Assembly (NCBI GenBank): GCA_947525005.1
Contig: CANNUY010000002.1
Location: forward strand, 62,001-126,000
Source: an uncultured Candidatus Melainabacteria bacterium
GTDB taxonomy: Bacteria; Cyanobacteriota; Vampirovibrionia; Gastranaerophilales; Gastranaerophilaceae
Direction: 5' to 3'
Length of the DNA: 64,000 nt
Shown here: positions 16,798 to 25,361 of the stretch, one piece after another
How the letters are laid out: every line of letters starts with the position of its first letter
Position numbering within the stretch: position 1 is the first letter of the stretch
Program-made: the position numbers and the translations under genes
Notes under the pieces: generated by a model
Told to the model about the DNA's origin: nothing
The model's input: the letters and a program-made list of their open reading frames with translations, nothing else
Databases searched by the model: none

Positions 16798-17433
16798 GTG
16801 ATAAGTCTAAAAACTGAATATAATAAGTTAGAAAATACAGTAACCGAACAAGGCAATGAAATTGCCTTGTTCGGTTTATCTAATAAACCAAATCAGATAC
16901 TTGTAATTGGGGTTGTACATGGTGATGAGTATCAGGGTGAGTATTTGATTGAGAAATATATGAAGGAAACTAAAAAAGATGGTGTTCTTTTTCTTCCTTG
17001 TTTAAACCCTGATGGTAGAGATTTAAAGACAAGAACTAATTCTAATAAGGTTGATTTGAATAGAAATTTTCCTACAAGGAATTGGGTTTTGGGTGAACGT
17101 GATAACTATTTTGGTGGTGAAAAACCTGCAAGTGAGGTGGAAACAAGGTTCTTGTGTGAGATTATTGATAAGTACAGACCTTCATCAATAATTACTTTGC
17201 ATACTCCTTATAAGATAGTTAATTATGACGGTCCTGCAAAAGAGTTAGCAGAGATGATATCAATGATTATGAATTATCCTGTTGAAGAAAGTATTGGTTA
17301 TCCTACTCCTGGAAGTTTTGGAACTTATGCAGGAGTTGAAAGAAATATTCCGACTATTACTCTTGAGATGGACGAAGAAATTAATGTTGATGAACTTTAT
17401 CCACCTATCAAAAAGGTTTTTGATAAGTTGTAA
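16798..17433 (+). CDS. M14-family zinc peptidase/amidase (MpaA-like)
   Basis: A GTG start with AGGTGG 6 bases upstream. The 211-residue chain has the M14 zinc motif HGDEYQGE (His and Glu ligands), then NPDGRDLKTRTN, VDLNRNFPT, a further ligand in ITLHTP, and TLEMDEE as the probable catalytic Glu. The size matches MpaA-type murein-peptide amidases. No signal peptide is seen, so cytoplasmic recycling of muropeptides is likely. A perfect 16-bp inverted repeat lies inside codons 15-26. Confidence 0.8.
   Translation: MISLKTEYNKLENTVTEQGNEIALFGLSNKPNQILVIGVVHGDEYQGEYLIEKYMKETKKDGVLFLPCLNPDGRDLKTRTNSNKVDLNRNFPTRNWVLGERDNYFGGEKPASEVETRFLCEIIDKYRPSSIITLHTPYKIVNYDGPAKELAEMISMIMNYPVEESIGYPTPGSFGTYAGVERNIPTITLEMDEEINVDELYPPIKKVFDKL
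16842..16876 (+). other. Perfect 16-bp hairpin inside coding sequence
   Basis: AACCGAACAAGGCAAT, loop GAA, ATTGCCTTGTTCGGTT. It begins 44 bases after the GTG of the M14 gene and is much stronger than chance. Confidence 0.8.
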
Positions 17434-17441
17434 GGTCGATT

Positions 17442-18536
17442 TTATTTTTGATAGTTAATTGAATAATTTTCAGAGATATTTTTCTCTTGAATTTCAACCA
17501 CTTCACCTATTTTTGTAGGAACTATAAAAGTTATTATATCATTTGATGATTTTTTGTCGGTTTTCATATAGTTTATAACGTGTTTTGGGTTTATGAAAAG
17601 TAGTTTGTCTGGTTCATATTCATAAACATTCAATAGTGTAAATGCTTCATCATAATATTTTTTGTCGCAAAGATTGTGCTCAAGTGCATAGTTAAAGATG
17701 TACATAAGTCCATATATTACTGCGTGTCCGTGAGTAAATCGTTTGTATTTTGTTTCTTCTTCAAGTGCGTGACCGAAGGTGTGACCTAGATTAAGAATTT
17801 TTCTTAACCCTTTTTCTTTTTCATCTTGGTTTACTACTGACGATTTTAACTCAAGACAAATTCTTATGATGTTTTCTAAAAACTCTAAATCTCTTGATTT
17901 GTAGCTTGAGATATTGTTTTTTAGAATATCTAATAGGTTAAAATATTCTTGGTGGTTACAAGACTTTTCTATAAATGCGTATTTTATAACCTCTCCAAAC
18001 CCTGATTTATATTGTTTTTCATCAAGTGTTTTTAAGAAGTTTAGGTTTATGTAAACTGCTTTTGGTTGATAAAATGCACCGACAAAGTTTTTGCCGTGAG
18101 GCATATCAATAGCAGTTTTGCCACCAACTGATGAGTCAACACAGGCAAGTAATGTTGTAGGAACTTGAAGAAACTCAATGCCACGCATGTATGTTGAAGC
18201 TACAAATCCAGCCATGTCACCAACTACACCACCACCTATTGCTATGATTATGTCTTTTCTTGATAGTCTTAACGATATTGCTTTGTTGATTATTTTTGCA
18301 TAATTTTTTATATTTTTTTGATTTTCTCCGTCTTTTAAAACAAAAATTTCTGATTGATTAAAGTTTAATTCTTTTTTGTATAGCTTATATACTTTTTCAG
18401 AAAAAATAACTAGTCTTTTTTTGTTCTCAGTTTTTTTATCTAGTTCTTTTTTTAACTCTGAAATTGGATTAGAATTTATGTATATTGGATATTGTGAGGC
18501 TTTTGTTTCTGCAATATTAACTTTAAGTTCTATCAT
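17442..18536 (-). CDS. aroB: 3-dehydroquinate synthase
   Basis: Converts DAHP to 3-dehydroquinate (NAD, divalent metal), the second step of the shikimate pathway. Motifs include DGENQKN, AIGGGVVGDMAGF, RGIEFLQVPTTLLA, DSSVGGKTAID, FGEVIKYA and the metal site in NLGHTFGHALE plus HGHAV. The length of 364 is normal. It is the last gene of aroC-aroK-aroB, and its ATG overlaps the aroK stop by one base. Confidence 0.97.
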   Translation of the reverse strand: MIELKVNIAETKASQYPIYINSNPISELKKELDKKTENKKRLVIFSEKVYKLYKKELNFNQSEIFVLKDGENQKNIKNYAKIINKAISLRLSRKDIIIAIGGGVVGDMAGFVASTYMRGIEFLQVPTTLLACVDSSVGGKTAIDMPHGKNFVGAFYQPKAVYINLNFLKTLDEKQYKSGFGEVIKYAFIEKSCNHQEYFNLLDILKNNISSYKSRDLEFLENIIRICLELKSSVVNQDEKEKGLRKILNLGHTFGHALEEETKYKRFTHGHAVIYGLMYIFNYALEHNLCDKKYYDEAFTLLNVYEYEPDKLLFINPKHVINYMKTDKKSSNDIITFIVPTKIGEVVEIQEKNISENYSINYQK

Positions 18537-19030
18537 TATAAATTTCCTTTTATATCTTTAATAATTTGTTCTAACGAGTTGTTTGCATCTATTGTATAAT
18601 GTGCTTTTTTATAGTTTGGTTCACGTTTTTTTAGTAATTCTTTTAGCTTTTCTTTTGGGTCATCACATTTTAAAAGTGGTCTTGAAGCGTCTGTCTTTAT
18701 TCTTTCAAAAAGTGTTTCTATGCTTGCTTTAAGATAAAAGACTTTGCTTGTGTTTAGAAGAATAGTTTGATTTTTTTTGTTTTCAAACGCACCACCACCT
18801 AGAGAGATTACTACATTATTTGATTGAGCGAATTTTTCAATAGTTTTTGTTTCAAGTTCTCTAAAATAGGTTTCTGATTTGAGTTTAAATATATCATTGA
18901 TGCTCATTTTTTCAGATTTAACTATTTCTTCATCAATATCTATGAAGTCATATTTTAAATCTTTAGCAAGAGCTTTTCCTACAGTGGATTTCCCAGCACC
19001 CATTAAACCAACAAGAACAATGTTATTCAT
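18536..19030 (-). CDS. aroK: Shikimate kinase
   Basis: Phosphorylates shikimate at the 3-position. Walker A is GLMGAGKSTVG, the shikimate-binding motif is DIDEEIV, and FRELETKTIEKF, SLGGGAF and the lid DASRPLL follow. I place the start at 19030 (MNNIVLVG), where the ATG overlaps the aroC stop by 8 bases. A longer reading from 19114 would add 28 residues that run inside aroC and do not fit the family. Confidence 0.95.
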   Translation of the reverse strand: MNNIVLVGLMGAGKSTVGKALAKDLKYDFIDIDEEIVKSEKMSINDIFKLKSETYFRELETKTIEKFAQSNNVVISLGGGAFENKKNQTILLNTSKVFYLKASIETLFERIKTDASRPLLKCDDPKEKLKELLKKREPNYKKAHYTIDANNSLEQIIKDIKGNL

Positions 19031-20138
19031 ATTTTGCCCTATAATGTGCTTGGATTTCTTCAAGGCTATCGCCACCGAATTTTGATAAAAATTCATCGAC
19101 AAGAACGGTTGCAACTCTCATTTCGGCAACTACAGCGCAGGCGTGAACAGCACAGGTGTCTGAACGCTCAAAGTGAGCTTGCGAGTTCTCCATTGTTTTT
19201 ATATCAACTGTAGGCAGAGGTGTTCTCATCGTTGGAATAGGCTTCATTGATGCACGAACAATTAGTGGTTCGCCGTTTGTCATACCGCCCTCTACACCAC
19301 CAGCGTTATTTGAGGTTCTTTTAATTTCTCCGTTTTCAATGTAGAATGGGTCGTGGACATTTTTACCTTTATTAACTGCAACATTTTTCCCAAGACCAAA
19401 TTCAACAGATTTGATTGCAGGTATGCTCATAACAGCTTGAGCAATAAGTCCATCAATAGCTCTGTCAAAAGATACAAAAGAACCTAAACCGATAGGTAGA
19501 TTGTTATAGGTTACTTCTATTTCACCACCAAGAGTAGTACCTTCTTCTTTTGCTGAGTCTATTTCTTTTTTTATATTTTTTTCAAATTCTTCGTTGTTAC
19601 CTGTGAATTCAACTGTGCCTATACGTTTAACACAAGATGACCCTGTTATATCAAAGGCTGAGAGAACTTGTTGCGCAATAGAGCCTACAGCCACTTCAAT
19701 AGCTGTTTTTCTTGCACTTGAACGCTCAAGAATATTTCTTAAATCTTTAGCATTATATTTTACGCTACCAGCATAATCTGCGTGTCCAGGTCGAAGCTTT
19801 GTGAAAGACTTTGCTTCTAGTTCTTCTAGAACGTCTTTTGTCAGTTCAATTTTTTCTGGACACATTACGTTTACCCAGTTTTCATAATCTTTGTTTTTTA
19901 TTTCAAGACAAATTGGAGCACCAGTTGTTTTGCCGTGACGAACTCCTGATTTGATTTCAACCTTGTCAGATTCAATCTTCATTCGATTACCCCTGCCGTA
20001 GCCTTGTTGTCTGCGAGCGAGGTTTTCGTTAATTTTTTCGATAGAAATATCAATATTAGAAGGGACTCCTTCTATAATTGCATTTAAACATTTTCCGTGA
20101 CTTTCGCCAGATGTTAGTACTCTAAATTTTTTGTTCAT
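19023..20138 (-). CDS. aroC: Chorismate synthase
   Basis: FMNH2-dependent last step to chorismate. The N-terminus FRVLTSGESHGKCL is diagnostic, followed by RRQQGYGRGNRM, GVRHGKTTGAPI, RPGHADYAG, SARKTAIEVAVGSIAQQ, NAGGVEGGMTNGEP and RSDTCAVHACAVVAE. The start is placed at ATG 20138; a TTG at 20153 adds five residues. It is the first gene of the aro operon, divergent from the rpsE cluster. Confidence 0.97.
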   Translation of the reverse strand: MNKKFRVLTSGESHGKCLNAIIEGVPSNIDISIEKINENLARRQQGYGRGNRMKIESDKVEIKSGVRHGKTTGAPICLEIKNKDYENWVNVMCPEKIELTKDVLEELEAKSFTKLRPGHADYAGSVKYNAKDLRNILERSSARKTAIEVAVGSIAQQVLSAFDITGSSCVKRIGTVEFTGNNEEFEKNIKKEIDSAKEEGTTLGGEIEVTYNNLPIGLGSFVSFDRAIDGLIAQAVMSIPAIKSVEFGLGKNVAVNKGKNVHDPFYIENGEIKRTSNNAGGVEGGMTNGEPLIVRASMKPIPTMRTPLPTVDIKTMENSQAHFERSDTCAVHACAVVAEMRVATVLVDEFLSKFGGDSLEEIQAHYRAKYE

Positions 20139-20398
20139 AGGTTTATTATACAATAAAATTTGTGTAAAACAAAAATATGGTATTAATAACTCGTTTTGAA
20201 ATTCCTGCGAAGATTTCTCTTATTTTGTAACAAAATGAAAATAAACCACTTGAAAATAAAATATATTTCAGATAATATAGGTTTGTCAGAAAAGTAAACA
20301 ACTAAATATTTTACCATTGCCGAAAACGGTTTATTGTGGTGTATTTAGATAAATATAGGCTAAAAAGTAGTACATCTTTAAAATCAGAAAGGTATAAA

Positions 20399-21052
20399 AT
20401 GACTGAAGAAAACAAAGAATTAGAAGTTGTTGAAACTGCTGAAACAGTAGTTGAAGACTCAACTGAAAACTCAACAGAAGTTGTAGAAGATATTACAGCA
20501 GAAGTTGAAGCAAAACCTGCTAAAAAAGGACGTGGCAGAAAGAAAAAAATTGAAACAAGAGAAGAAAAACCAGTTTCAGAATGGACAGAACAAGTAGTTC
20601 AAATCAGCCGTGTAACAAAGGTTGTAAAAGGTGGTAAAAAACTTAGTTTCAGAGCAATCGTTGTTGTAGGTAACAAAAAAGGACAAGTTGGTGTTGGTTG
20701 TGCAAAAGCAGCAGAAGTTATCATCGCTATCCAAAAAGCTATCGCTGACGGTAGAAAAAATCTTATTACAGTACCTATTTTCAAGACAACAATTCCACAC
20801 CCTATAACAGGACGTTCAGGTGCTGGTGCAGTTATGTTAAGACCTGCTTCACAAGGTACAGGTATTATTGCAGGTGGTTCAGTACGTTCAGTATTAGAAC
20901 TTGCAGGTATTGAAAATATCTTGTCTAAGTCTTTAGGTTCAAACTCTCCATTGAACGCAGCTAATGCTACATTGGAAGCTTTAAAATCATTGACACCATT
21001 TAGCGAAATCGCTAAAAAACGTGGTTTAACAATGGCTGAATTATTAAACTAG
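20399..21052 (+). CDS. rpsE: Ribosomal protein uS5 with acidic N-terminal extension
   Basis: A 30S subunit protein that shapes decoding accuracy. The core from WTEQVVQISRVTKVVKGGKK to GLTMAELLN is standard. About 60 residues precede it, first Glu/Val/Thr-rich and then basic (KPAKKGRGRKKK), which normal S5 lacks. The start is set at ATG 20399, 6 bases after AGAAAGG; an upstream ATG at 20336 lacks a site. The spc operon is cut here: rplR and earlier genes are not upstream, and aroC diverges. Confidence 0.96.
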   Translation: MTEENKELEVVETAETVVEDSTENSTEVVEDITAEVEAKPAKKGRGRKKKIETREEKPVSEWTEQVVQISRVTKVVKGGKKLSFRAIVVVGNKKGQVGVGCAKAAEVIIAIQKAIADGRKNLITVPIFKTTIPHPITGRSGAGAVMLRPASQGTGIIAGGSVRSVLELAGIENILSKSLGSNSPLNAANATLEALKSLTPFSEIAKKRGLTMAELLN

Positions 21053-21104
21053 TAGGCTATTTAAAGTATAAGTTGAATATGAAATAATAAAGGAAATAAT
21101 AAAA

Positions 21105-21290
21105 ATGGCTAAAGCAAAACAAATAAAAATTAAACTTGTAAGAAGCTTAATCGGTTGCTCACCAGCTCAAAGAAAAGTTGTAGCAGCATTAGGCTTGAAG
21201 AAAAAAGACCAAGTTGTAGAACACAGTGACAGTGCTATCATAATGGGTATGGTAAACAAAGTATCTCATTTAGTATCTGTTGTAGAATAA
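21105..21290 (+). CDS. rpmD: Ribosomal protein uL30
   Basis: A 61-residue 50S protein. IKIKLVRSLIGCSPAQRKVVAALGL is the diagnostic L30 core, and the order rpsE-rpmD-rplO-secY is the conserved spc-operon tail. AAGGAAATAATAAAA precedes the start. Confidence 0.96.
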   Translation: MAKAKQIKIKLVRSLIGCSPAQRKVVAALGLKKKDQVVEHSDSAIIMGMVNKVSHLVSVVE

Positions 21291-21314
21291 TGAAATTATA
21301 GGAAGGATATAATA

Positions 21315-21770
21315 ATGTCAAACGATAAAATTACATTAGAAGATTTAAGACCTGCAGAAGGTGCAACATCTTCTTCAAAAAGAGTAGGACGTGGTCGTGC
21401 ATCAGGACACGGTAAAACATCTTGTCGTGGTCACAATGGTGAAGGACAACGTTCAGGTAGATCTTCAAAAAGAGGTTTTGAAGGTGGTCAAATGCCAAGT
21501 TACAGACAATTACCAAAATTGAAAGGTTTCCAAATCATCAACAGACGTAATTGGGCTGAAATCAATGTTGGCAGATTAGATGCTTTAAATATTAAAGAAG
21601 TGTCTTTAGAATCATTAAAAGAACTTAAAAAAGTTCACCCATCAAGCGATGGATTGAGAATTTTAGGTAACGGAGAATTAAAATCAGCATTAACAGTTAA
21701 GGCTGTATATGTATCTCCATCAGCAAAAGAAAAAATTGAAGCCGCTGGCGGAAAGGTTGAGTTAGTATAA
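21315..21770 (+). CDS. rplO: Ribosomal protein uL15
   Basis: A 50S assembly protein of 151 residues. The glycine/arginine-rich N-terminus (KRVGRGRASGHGKTSCRGH, then GFEGGQMPSYRQLPKLKGF) is typical. The stop codon overlaps the secY ATG by one base (TAATG), which suggests coupling. Confidence 0.97.
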   Translation: MSNDKITLEDLRPAEGATSSSKRVGRGRASGHGKTSCRGHNGEGQRSGRSSKRGFEGGQMPSYRQLPKLKGFQIINRRNWAEINVGRLDALNIKEVSLESLKELKKVHPSSDGLRILGNGELKSALTVKAVYVSPSAKEKIEAAGGKVELV

Positions 21771-23113
21771 TGTCAACACAAAACATAAAAATGCCTTCAA
21801 CTGCTGATTTGGCTGCTATGTGGAACGCATCAGGATTGAAAAATAAAATTATTTTCACGTTCTTGATGATTGTTGCATTCAGATTTGGTGCACAAGTTCC
21901 TATTTATGGAATAAATAACTCTGTATTTCAAAATATAGCAGCTGGAAACAACATCATTGGATTTTTAGATTTGTTTTCTGGTGGTGCGTTGGGTAAGGTA
22001 TCTATCTTTGCGTTAGGTATTGGTCCATACATCACAGCTCAAATCATAGTTCAATTGGTTTCAGTAGTTATTCCTTCTTTAGAAAAACTTCAAAAAGAAG
22101 AAGGTGAGGCTGGTAGAAGAAAACTTGCTCAATATTCAAGAATATTTACTGTAATATTAGCAATTTTTCAGTCTATAATTTTTATGATATTTATGTCACA
22201 CTTGCCTGCAGCAATTGTTCCGGGTGTGCCACATGCATTATTCTATATTAGTTCAATAACCTCATTAACAGCAGGTTCTGTATTAGTTATGTGGTTATCA
22301 GAACTTATTACTGAACACGGTATTGGAAACGGTGGTTCTTTGATAATCTTTGTTGGGATTATCTCAGGTATACCGTTATACACTCAAAGAACAGCTGAAT
22401 TGGTTACAAACGACCCTACTTTGCAATTTGGATTGTTTGCTTTGCTAGCAATCTTCTTTGCGACTATGGTTTTGATTGTAATCATGCAAGAGGCTATGAG
22501 AAAAGTAGTTATTGTTAATCCAAAAAGACAAGTTGGAAACAAAGTTTATGGTGGAGTTAATACTTATATTCCATTCAAGCTTAATCCAGGTGGGGTTATG
22601 CCTATCATCTTTGCGATAGCAATACTATTATTCCCATCAACAGTTCTTAGTGTTTTAGGTCAAGCACCATTACACAATGAAGTGTTGAGAACGATTATTC
22701 TTAATATGAATAAATTGTTCAGCCCATCAGGTGCAACATATTATGTCATATATTTTGCATTGATTGTGTTATTAACATTCTTTTACGCATCTATTATGCC
22801 GAATATGCAACCAAAAGAGATTGCTACTAATCTTAAAAAATATGGTTCATCAATTCCAGGAATTAAACCTGGTAAGCCTACATCAGATGCGTTAGATAAA
22901 ATCTTATCAAGAGTTACATTTATTGGTGCATTAGCACTTGGTGTAATTGCATTAGTACCTTCATTTACAAGTTATATTACTAAGATTACAACTGTACAAG
23001 GTATTGGTGCTACATCTCTAATCATCATGGTAGGGGTTGCGCTTGATTTGATTAACCAAGTTAGAACACATTTATTGGCTAAAAATTATGAATCTTTCTT
23101 GAAAGATAAATAA
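21770..23113 (+). CDS. secY: Preprotein translocase channel subunit SecY
   Basis: The Sec channel in the cytoplasmic membrane, with ten hydrophobic segments over 447 residues. Family motifs include FRFGAQVPIYGI, FALGIGPYITAQIIVQL, LQKEEGEAGRRKL, TEHGIGNGGSLIIF, KVYGGVNTYIPFKLNPGGVMP and the loop SSIPGIKPGKPT. It is followed by a terminator instead of adk/map, so the spc operon ends here. Confidence 0.97.
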   Translation: MSTQNIKMPSTADLAAMWNASGLKNKIIFTFLMIVAFRFGAQVPIYGINNSVFQNIAAGNNIIGFLDLFSGGALGKVSIFALGIGPYITAQIIVQLVSVVIPSLEKLQKEEGEAGRRKLAQYSRIFTVILAIFQSIIFMIFMSHLPAAIVPGVPHALFYISSITSLTAGSVLVMWLSELITEHGIGNGGSLIIFVGIISGIPLYTQRTAELVTNDPTLQFGLFALLAIFFATMVLIVIMQEAMRKVVIVNPKRQVGNKVYGGVNTYIPFKLNPGGVMPIIFAIAILLFPSTVLSVLGQAPLHNEVLRTIILNMNKLFSPSGATYYVIYFALIVLLTFFYASIMPNMQPKEIATNLKKYGSSIPGIKPGKPTSDALDKILSRVTFIGALALGVIALVPSFTSYITKITTVQGIGATSLIIMVGVALDLINQVRTHLLAKNYESFLKDK

Positions 23114-23123
23114 TATATAATTT

Positions 23124-23159
23124 AAAAGTGAATGAGGCGAGAGCCTTGTTCACTTTTTA
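23124..23159 (+). terminator. Terminator after secY
   Basis: AAAAGTGAA..AGGC-GAGA-GCCT..TTCACTTTT with T-run; two mismatched bases on each side of the stem. It separates the ribosomal genes from the lipid cluster. Confidence 0.8.
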
Positions 23160-23194
23160 TAAGTTTGAATACAAATTCACAAAGGGGAAGTATT

Positions 23195-23440
23195 ATGGCT
23201 CAACAATATATGCCACAGCAAAAGACAAGAACAGCATTAGTATTATTCTTAAAAGGTGTTGCTACTCCTGTATTGTTATATTTTGACAATCCTCAAGCTG
23301 TGTATTTAGAGATGAAACAATTGATGAAAAGCCCAGCACCTGTTTTGGTAGAAAAAGAAGCAAATGGACCTGTTAAAAAGATTGCTTTTGTTTCAACGCA
23401 AATATCTGGTGTGGTTTTACAGGATGAAGTTTATGTATAA
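23195..23440 (+). CDS. Unknown 81-aa protein upstream of yceD
   Basis: I do not recognise the family. It starts at ATG 23195 after AAAGGGG. After a polar MAQQYMPQQKTRT come beta-strand-like stretches: ALVLFLKGVATPVLLYFD, VYLEMKQLMKS and KIAFVSTQISGVVLQDEVYV. The last 8 bases overlap yceD, so it is co-translated with the L32/lipid operon. It may be a small cytoplasmic beta-rich protein. Confidence 0.75.
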   Translation: MAQQYMPQQKTRTALVLFLKGVATPVLLYFDNPQAVYLEMKQLMKSPAPVLVEKEANGPVKKIAFVSTQISGVVLQDEVYV

Positions 23441-23918
23441 GCTTGCAATAGAAGATATAGAAAAAGAGAAAAATAAAATATATCACTATGAGTTTGACGG
23501 AGAGATTCCAGAAATCAAAGCTCAGTTGAAAGCTGAATTAGATTTTGCATCTCTTGGTGAATTTATTCAAGTTGAAGGAAATGTTAAGGGCAAAATCAAT
23601 TTAGTATGCGATTTATGTTTGAAAGATTATGATTATGATTTAGATTTCAATATAAACGAAATGTATGCTAAACACAGTTTATTTGATGAGCCAAAACAAG
23701 AAACAGAATTAAAAGATGGACAATTTATAACTGACTTAAATGGTGAAAAAGAGATTGATGTTTATGACTTATTGTATCAATCTGTAATATTACAGTTACC
23801 AAATAAAAAAGTTTGTGGTATAAATTGTAATGAGGGCAAATTTGTGAAAGATGATGAGCAATTTGTTCAAGATGAGAGAATGGCAGTATTTAAAACCATT
23901 CAAATAGAAAATAAATAG
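23433..23918 (+). CDS. yceD: DUF177 / YceD-family protein
   Basis: YceD homologues are linked to 23S rRNA maturation and nearly always precede rpmF. The start at 23433 (MYKLAIEDIEK) overlaps the previous stop as ATGTATAA. The family signature is the central CDLCLKDYDYDLDFNINEMY, then EIDVYDLLYQSVILQLPNKKVC and CNEG, a Cys-rich pattern that may bind metal. The length of 161 is normal. Confidence 0.88.
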   Translation: MYKLAIEDIEKEKNKIYHYEFDGEIPEIKAQLKAELDFASLGEFIQVEGNVKGKINLVCDLCLKDYDYDLDFNINEMYAKHSLFDEPKQETELKDGQFITDLNGEKEIDVYDLLYQSVILQLPNKKVCGINCNEGKFVKDDEQFVQDERMAVFKTIQIENK

Positions 23919-23958
23919 TCGAAAATAGAGAATAATATAGAAAGAAAGGTATAAAGAA

Positions 23959-24282
23959 ATGGCAGTACCAAAGAAAAGAACAGGGCATAGTGCTCAAGGA
24001 AAAAGAAGATCAAACTGGAAAGCAACAACTCCAGAAACAACAGTATGTTCAAATTGTGGACAACCAGTGTTGACACACACAGTATGTACAGCATGTGGTC
24101 ACTACAAAGGACAACCTGTTAGCTTGAAAGACAGAGTTGAAGAAGTAGCTCCAGCTAAAGAAGTTAAGAAAGCTAAAAAATCTACAAAAGCTAAAAAATC
24201 AGAAGAAGTAGTTGAAGCTGAAGAAGTAAAAGTAGAAGAAAAAGCAGAAGTTGTAGAAGAAGAAAAATCTACAGAAGAATAG
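23959..24282 (+). CDS. rpmF: Ribosomal protein bL32 with long charged C-terminal tail
   Basis: A 50S protein. The first ~55 residues are canonical: MAVPKKRTGHSAQGKRRSNW and a Zn-type pair VCSNCG...VCTACG. Ordinary L32 ends around 60 residues; this one runs to 107 with a tail of Lys/Ala/Glu repeats ending in Glu. Together with the uS5 extension it shows ribosomal proteins here carry unusual charged appendages. Confidence 0.96.
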   Translation: MAVPKKRTGHSAQGKRRSNWKATTPETTVCSNCGQPVLTHTVCTACGHYKGQPVSLKDRVEEVAPAKEVKKAKKSTKAKKSEEVVEAEEVKVEEKAEVVEEEKSTEE

Positions 24283-24300
24283 TTAGTTTAAGAGGACGAG

Positions 24301-25359
24301 ATGACAAGAATAGCGATTGATGCAATGGGTGGAGACCATGCTCCTGCTGAAATAGTTGCAGGTGCTGTATGGGCTGCTCAAGAATATGGCGTAGCATTAG
24401 ATATCGTAGGTAAAGAAGACGAGATTAATGCTGAATTGAAGAAAATTGCTAAAGTTGGCGGTATTTATTCTGATTGCGGAAAAAAAGGTCGCCAAATGAA
24501 AGTAAAAATTGATTTGAGTAAGATTGATTATAAAGTTACTCATGCTTCAGAAGTTATAGAAATGGGTGAAGCCGTTGGTCAGGCACTTCGCAAAAAGAAA
24601 GACTCGTCTATCGTATTAGCAGTAAAATCAGTAGCAGACGGATTTTCAGATGGTATTGTTGCAGCAGGTTCTACTGGTGCAGCTATGGCATCAAGTTTGT
24701 TTGGACTAGGTAGAATAAAAGGTATTACAAGACCAGCGATTGCTGTTACATTACCAACAGTTGCAAAACCTATCGTTTTGATAGATGGTGGTGCTAACAG
24801 TAATTGTACTGCTCAGATGTTAAAACAGTTTGCTGTAATGGGTGCTACTTATTCTAAGAATGTACTTGGAATTGATAACCCAAGAGTTGGTGTTTTAAAT
24901 ATCGGAGAAGAAGCAGAAAAGGGTAATCCTTTGGCAAAAGAAACTCACAAATTGTTAGAAGAAGATTCTGAAAATATTAACTTTGTTGGTAATATTGAAG
25001 GTAAAGAAATTTTCTTGAGCAAATGTGACGTTGTAGTGTGTGACGGTTTTGTAGGAAACGTTGCATTAAAGGTAACAGAAGGTTCATCATCTATGTTGTT
25101 CCATATGTTACAAGCAGAGTTCAAATCTGATATTATTGGTATGTTAGTCGGTTTATTGGCAAAACCGTTTATGAGAAGAATTTATAAGAGAATCAACTAT
25201 GAAGAATTTGGTGGTTCTTTATTATTAGGAGTAAGAGGAATTTCAGTTATCGCTCACGGTCGAAGCAGAGCTTATGCTATAAAGAATGCAATTCGAGTAG
25301 CAAAAGATGCTGTTGAAACAGGCGTTAACAAGAAAATTTCGGAATTTATTGAGGGATAG
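24301..25359 (+). CDS. plsX: Phosphate acyltransferase PlsX
   Basis: Makes acyl-phosphate from acyl-ACP for phospholipid synthesis. It has IAIDAMGGDHAP, the HASEVIEMGE segment, AAGSTGAAMASS, LIDGGANSNC, NIGEEAEKGN and VCDGFVGNVALK. The length of 352 is normal. The order rpmF-plsX-fabH-fabD-fabG-acpP-fabF is the classic lipid cluster, with 2 bases between plsX and fabH. Confidence 0.97.
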   Translation: MTRIAIDAMGGDHAPAEIVAGAVWAAQEYGVALDIVGKEDEINAELKKIAKVGGIYSDCGKKGRQMKVKIDLSKIDYKVTHASEVIEMGEAVGQALRKKKDSSIVLAVKSVADGFSDGIVAAGSTGAAMASSLFGLGRIKGITRPAIAVTLPTVAKPIVLIDGGANSNCTAQMLKQFAVMGATYSKNVLGIDNPRVGVLNIGEEAEKGNPLAKETHKLLEEDSENINFVGNIEGKEIFLSKCDVVVCDGFVGNVALKVTEGSSSMLFHMLQAEFKSDIIGMLVGLLAKPFMRRIYKRINYEEFGGSLLLGVRGISVIAHGRSRAYAIKNAIRVAKDAVETGVNKKISEFIEG

Positions 25360-25361
25360 AT

